A DNA stretch of 64,000 bases from Runella sp. SP2 (GTDB lineage: Bacteria > Bacteroidota > Bacteroidia > Cytophagales > Spirosomataceae): positions 3,596,001-3,660,000 of the forward strand of contig NZ_CP031030.1 of the NCBI RefSeq assembly GCF_003711225.1. The letters are read 5' to 3'. Position numbers and translations under genes: made by a program. Below, piece after piece: positions 60,607-64,000 of the stretch. Position 1 is the first letter of the stretch. Every line of letters begins with the position of its first letter. The notes beneath the pieces are model-generated. The model was not told the DNA's origin. It saw nothing but the letters and a program-made list of their open reading frames with translations, and made no database searches.

Positions 60607-62523
60607 TTACTTCTTCACTTTCTTCACCGTAAAAGGAATACACAAGTCAACAGGGCAACAGTTTGTCCCCGCTTCGATGATGACTGGACAACAACCGTTG
60701 GCTGGGCACGTCTGGTTCGTCGCTGTGAAAGTATAGACTCCCACTTCCGAGAACAACACCACATTACCCGTCGCGACCGACGTCGTGCCGCCGTTCTTAA
60801 ACCATTGTACATTCGTCAAGTTTGCAGGAACTCCTACTTCTAACTTCTGACCCGCGCACAACTCAAACGGTACCGTGAAACATTCTTGGTCAATGTCATC
60901 TTCACCACCTTTGCCGTTACCTGGCGTGCTGTCTCTGTCTTTCTCGTTGGTCTTACTGATTTCCGCCGTGTTCAAATGAATTCCCGCCTGCGTCGCCTTC
61001 ACTTGGTAACGCAAAGTCACTGTATCGCCTGCCGCTGCGATATTGCCAATGTTCCACTTTATCACGTTGCCGCTGATGGTCGCACTACCACGACTCGCGA
61101 CAAAGCTGCCGCTCACAAACTGCACCGTCGTAGCAATACTATCAACAACCTCTACTCCCGTCGCGTTCTTAGTCCACTCGTTCCATACTTTGATGGTGTA
61201 AGTCAGCACATCACCAACCCGTGCTATCTTCGTATTAATTGACTTCTTCAACGCCAAGTCAATCGTATCGATACAGCTTTGGGCATTAATCGTCGCTGGG
61301 ACGCGGCTCGTACTTACCGCCGTTGGACAGGTCGGGTCAGTGCTCCGCGCTTGGGCGTAAAAGACTGTATTTGCCGCTACCGTTCCACTTGGTTTGTAAT
61401 TTAAACCTGTGAACAACACTGTTCCGCCCGTTTGCTGGCTAAACCATTCTACCGTTGCTAGTCCCACCACCGTTGCTTTCAAGGTCGGGAAAGTATCCCC
61501 GATGCAAGCCGTCAAACTTGGCGTCAGCAATTGGGGCAAGGCTGGATTACAGTTACAATTAACGCCCGCTATCGTCGTATCAGTCTTACAAATTGCGCTC
61601 AAACTGTCCGTAATAATCACATTCTGACCCGATGGAATACCCAAGACTGTGTATGGATTACTTCCGCTCAACGTGCCTTTATTCACTTTTACAATGCCTA
61701 ACTGATTGTTGACCGTAAAGGTAAAACTGTAGGTTTGCGCATCATTTGAACATACAGGGGCCGCTGAACTAATCGTTGATTCTACACATGGAGCAGGGCA
61801 AGTAGGAATAATTACCTTCACCGTATCTTGACAACCATTTACCGAATAAACAAAATTAAACGACTTGCCTTGGGCGGTGGCGTTGGTGATGCTTACCAAA
61901 CCAGAACTGCTTACCGTAGCGCCCGTCGGATTGCCCGTCAATGCTGACCATGTGCCTCCCGTTGGCGTCGCTGATAATTGTACGCTTGATGGCACATTGC
62001 CGTTTGAACAAACCAAGGTCGTGTCTTTACCTGCGCTTGGTTTGGCATTCACCGTCACTACTACGTTCGCCGTGTCTTTACAACCAGCCGCATTTTGTGC
62101 TACCAATACATACGTCGTTGTGCCAGTTGGTTTTACTGAATTTGGCGTTGCTACGGCCGTGCCATTTGCTGTTCCTATTGTCCACACTGGACTCAAATAC
62201 GTATTGTAATTGGTAATCTTAGACGTCAAATCCACTGACTCGCCTGCGCAAATCGTCGCAGAACCGTCGGCAATTACTGGCTTGGCAAGTACAATCACTT
62301 GCGCCGTGTCCGTACACGTTTGACCACCACTTGTTACCGAATAGACAAACTTATACGTGCCTGCCGCATTCAAACCGCTGATATTGCCATTGGCGTCTAT
62401 CGTTGCTGCGCTTGGGTTAGCGGGGCTGACAATTGGTGCCCATGTGCCACCCGCCGTTACTGCTGTCAACTTCGCCGTACTCGTCGGTTGGCATACATTC
62501 GCCGCATCTGGACCTGCATTTGG
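60607..62523. repeat. Long direct repeat, copy 2 (3' end of giant gene 2)
   Basis: Colinear with 35299-37215 (offset 25,308 bp, same orientation), identical over 61079-61299. It covers the C-terminal Ig-like, DUF11 and Cys-rich modules. Confidence 0.9.
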
Positions 62524-64000
62524 CTTGATGCAAGGTGAGTACAAGGCAGCATCCACTGTCAAAATATCTTTCTTCGTTGGGTCGAATGGGTCAATCACAT
62601 AGTTACCTGATTGACCTGTCGTTGGATCTACATCCGAGTCGTTGGCTTCGGTACCACCGCTAGTGCTCACGTCTTTCATCGCCGAAATGGCACACCCTGC
62701 TGGAATAGATGCCGCTACAATTTTGATGTAATACTGGCCTGCATCCAAGTTAGTGAACAAATATTTACCAGTCGCTTCGGTTGTATCTTTGGCGATGGCT
62801 GCAGTAGTCCCTACTTTATACAATTCCACCTGAACTCCTGCGACACCACCACCGTTGGGCGTGGTTTCATCTTGAATACCGTTGTTGTTGGTATCTTTCC
62901 ATACGAAATCACCGAGGCTACCTTTTGGTACAGAACAACTGGGTGAAATGACAATTGTCGAATCCTTACAACCATCCAATATGGCTCTGATTGTTACACT
63001 GGTACCAACAGGAATATTCACAACTGAACTTCCTGACACCGTTCCTGCCGAAGCAGTTACTGTTCCAGTAGCACTAAAATCAACACGGTAGGTAGTGCCG
63101 CTCGCATCGCAAACAGGCGTAGCACTCAGTGTAGGCTTGGCCTTCACAATGATAGTACCTGCGTCGGAAGCAGTACAGCCATTGATGGTGCAGGTAGCCG
63201 TAAAACTTTGATTGACAACTACATTCGTTACAGTTAAAGTCGTACCAGTGGTTCCGTTGTTCCAAGAAATCGTTCCTCCAGTACATCCGGTAGCCGTCAG
63301 AGTGGCTGTCTCTCCAGTACATACCGAAACATCGGCTACCGTAACCGTTGGGTCATCTTTAATGTATTTGAATACCAACGCATTTGTAATATGAAACTCT
63401 CGAGCGAATGACCCGTTATAGAATACGTTGTAAGAGTTTACTCTGTAATTGATTTCATTCGTTGACGCGTTGACAATCGAACTTAGATTGAATTTGTCAA
63501 TATCCAAATTAAAGTTTGATGTACCGTCAAATGAATTTTGTCCGTTCAGTAAGTTATCGCCCTGATTGACTCCATTAATGAACGTAGTTTCACCTTTATA
63601 GCTATCTCCCTCCCAACTAATAATGGTCAGTTCAGAAGATTTTATGCAAGGAGAAAGGTTAAGATTGCACAACTTGGTAGTTTGGTCAAATTCATTCGAG
63701 CTGAATACCCCATCGAATGTATCATAAAGGGTTATCTCGGACGGTGGTAAAGACGGATTTTCATACACGACTACCATTGACCAGCCACCATAGGCTGCTG
63801 CAAAATCGCACTCAGTGCCAGCATTATCCCAATCTAAATTGGTCAAGGTAAAGGCTCCGCCCGCAGTGACCAGCGAGGTCACATCGGCAAAAGCTCCATA
63901 AAAATCCAAACGGGGCGGCAGATTTAAGGTACGAGTCCAGGTTCTTGTCGCATTTACGGTCGTACCATTCAGGGTAACCGAGTTGTCAACATTGACATTA
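60607..64000 (-). CDS. Second giant secreted modular protein (5' end beyond window)
   Basis: The reading frame is open from its stop at 60607 to the window edge, giving at least 1131 residues; the true start lies outside. The visible N-terminal part is unique (LDFYGAFADVTSLV, YGGWSMVVVYENP, ITLYDTFDGVF) and resembles secreted domains of DUF3344 type (weak). Then come an Ig-like unit (VADVSVCTGETATLTATGC), an SdrD/Cna-B domain (LGDFVWKDTNNNGIQDE) and a ~640-residue C-terminal block almost identical to that of the first giant protein, ending CCPVDLCIPFTVKKVKK. Probably a surface adhesin or matrix protein. Partial. Confidence 0.85.
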   Translation of the reverse strand, partial: NVNVDNSVTLNGTTVNATRTWTRTLNLPPRLDFYGAFADVTSLVTAGGAFTLTNLDWDNAGTECDFAAAYGGWSMVVVYENPSLPPSEITLYDTFDGVFSSNEFDQTTKLCNLNLSPCIKSSELTIISWEGDSYKGETTFINGVNQGDNLLNGQNSFDGTSNFNLDIDKFNLSSIVNASTNEINYRVNSYNVFYNGSFAREFHITNALVFKYIKDDPTVTVADVSVCTGETATLTATGCTGGTISWNNGTTGTTLTVTNVVVNQSFTATCTINGCTASDAGTIIVKAKPTLSATPVCDASGTTYRVDFSATGTVTASAGTVSGSSVVNIPVGTSVTIRAILDGCKDSTIVISPSCSVPKGSLGDFVWKDTNNNGIQDETTPNGGGVAGVQVELYKVGTTAAIAKDTTEATGKYLFTNLDAGQYYIKIVAASIPAGCAISAMKDVSTSGGTEANDSDVDPTTGQSGNYVIDPFDPTKKDILTVDAALYSPCIKPNAGPDAANVCQPTSTAKLTAVTAGGTWAPIVSPANPSAATIDANGNISGLNAAGTYKFVYSVTSGGQTCTDTAQVIVLAKPVIADGSATICAGESVDLTSKITNYNTYLSPVWTIGTANGTAVATPNSVKPTGTTTYVLVAQNAAGCKDTANVVVTVNAKPSAGKDTTLVCSNGNVPSSVQLSATPTGGTWSALTGNPTGATVSSSGLVSITNATAQGKSFNFVYSVNGCQDTVKVIIPTCPAPCVESTISSAAPVCSNDAQTYSFTFTVNNQLGIVKVNKGTLSGSNPYTVLGIPSGQNVIITDSLSAICKTDTTIAGVNCNCNPALPQLLTPSLTACIGDTFPTLKATVVGLATVEWFSQQTGGTVLFTGLNYKPSGTVAANTVFYAQARSTDPTCPTAVSTSRVPATINAQSCIDTIDLALKKSINTKIARVGDVLTYTIKVWNEWTKNATGVEVVDSIATTVQFVSGSFVASRGSATISGNVIKWNIGNIAAAGDTVTLRYQVKATQAGIHLNTAEISKTNEKDRDSTPGNGKGGEDDIDQECFTVPFELCAGQKLEVGVPANLTNVQWFKNGGTTSVATGNVVLFSEVGVYTFTATNQTCPANGCCPVIIEAGTNCCPVDLCIPFTVKKVKK

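Noticed and set aside
1-64000. tRNA, rRNA or riboswitch genes other than tmRNA
   Set aside because: No tRNA-like TpsiC/acceptor pair outside 20195-20566 and no conserved rRNA or riboswitch core was noticed by eye; a covariance-model scan was not possible.

Overview
The window looks like a chromosomal segment of a member of the Bacteroidota, most likely a Cytophagales/Spirosomaceae-type organism (Runella-like; genus is inference). Supporting signs are a SusC/SusD pair, promoters of the TTTG-N18-20-TAnnTTTG type, an enlarged 662-residue IspG, a 59-residue histone H1-like protein, a peptidoglycan-recycling Mpl ligase, a 3-coathanger-type C-terminus, several LytTR regulators and a one-piece tmRNA whose tag reads GNYSYAMAA. 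Most genes are single or in short operons. No rRNA, tRNA, CRISPR array, insertion sequence or replication origin was recognised.

Layout. 0-15 kb is mainly housekeeping: a DUF4494 protein, two tandem MORN/TonB-C-like secreted paralogues, deoC, a TPR protein, an MpaB-type heme oxygenase, a glucuronokinase-like GHMP kinase, a BlaI repressor with an M56 sensor-protease fused to TonB-C and receptor-plug-like segments, a periplasmic RidA, SCP2, histone H1-like, DinB and YjbR proteins, IspG and isochorismate synthase. 15-19.1 kb is a small accessory patch, all on the minus strand: pentapeptide protein, CheY-like receiver, an orphan MbtH, two tail-collar/Mdp-like proteins, a DUF2505-like protein and an unknown AT-rich gene bracketed by 29-bp imperfect direct repeats, and a frameshifted cold-shock gene. 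19.4-35.3 kb holds a LytTR regulator, tmRNA with 70-bp tandem repeats beside it, a PQQ-propeller lipoprotein, tsaB/mpl, a kinase-fold protein, a HAD hydrolase, a flavin monooxygenase/SGNH operon, a secreted SASA esterase, pgmB, a possible short RNA, prfC, a polytopic membrane protein and a SixA-like phosphatase.

35.3-64 kb is framed by two giant secreted modular proteins transcribed in the same direction. The first (2527 residues) is complete; the second runs off the window end. Their last ~1.9 kb are colinear at a fixed offset of 25,308 bp and include a 221-bp stretch with no difference at all. Between them lie a LytTR regulator with a degenerate receiver, a divergent AraC-type regulator with LytTR-box-like motifs between the two, DUF2279 and VWA envelope proteins, fabG, gmhA, a maltokinase, a SusC/SusD/lipoprotein uptake operon, a nitroreductase, an AraC/cupin pair and a TrpF-like protein that lacks both expected catalytic residues.

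No complete new defence or biosynthetic system could be identified. The best leads are the duplicated giant surface proteins with their adjacent regulators, the short promoter-terminator unit near 31.0 kb, the orphan MbtH/tail-collar patch, the M56-TonB-plug fusion and the pseudo-TrpF. Starts were chosen by homology and ATG position, since ribosome binding sites are weak in this phylum.
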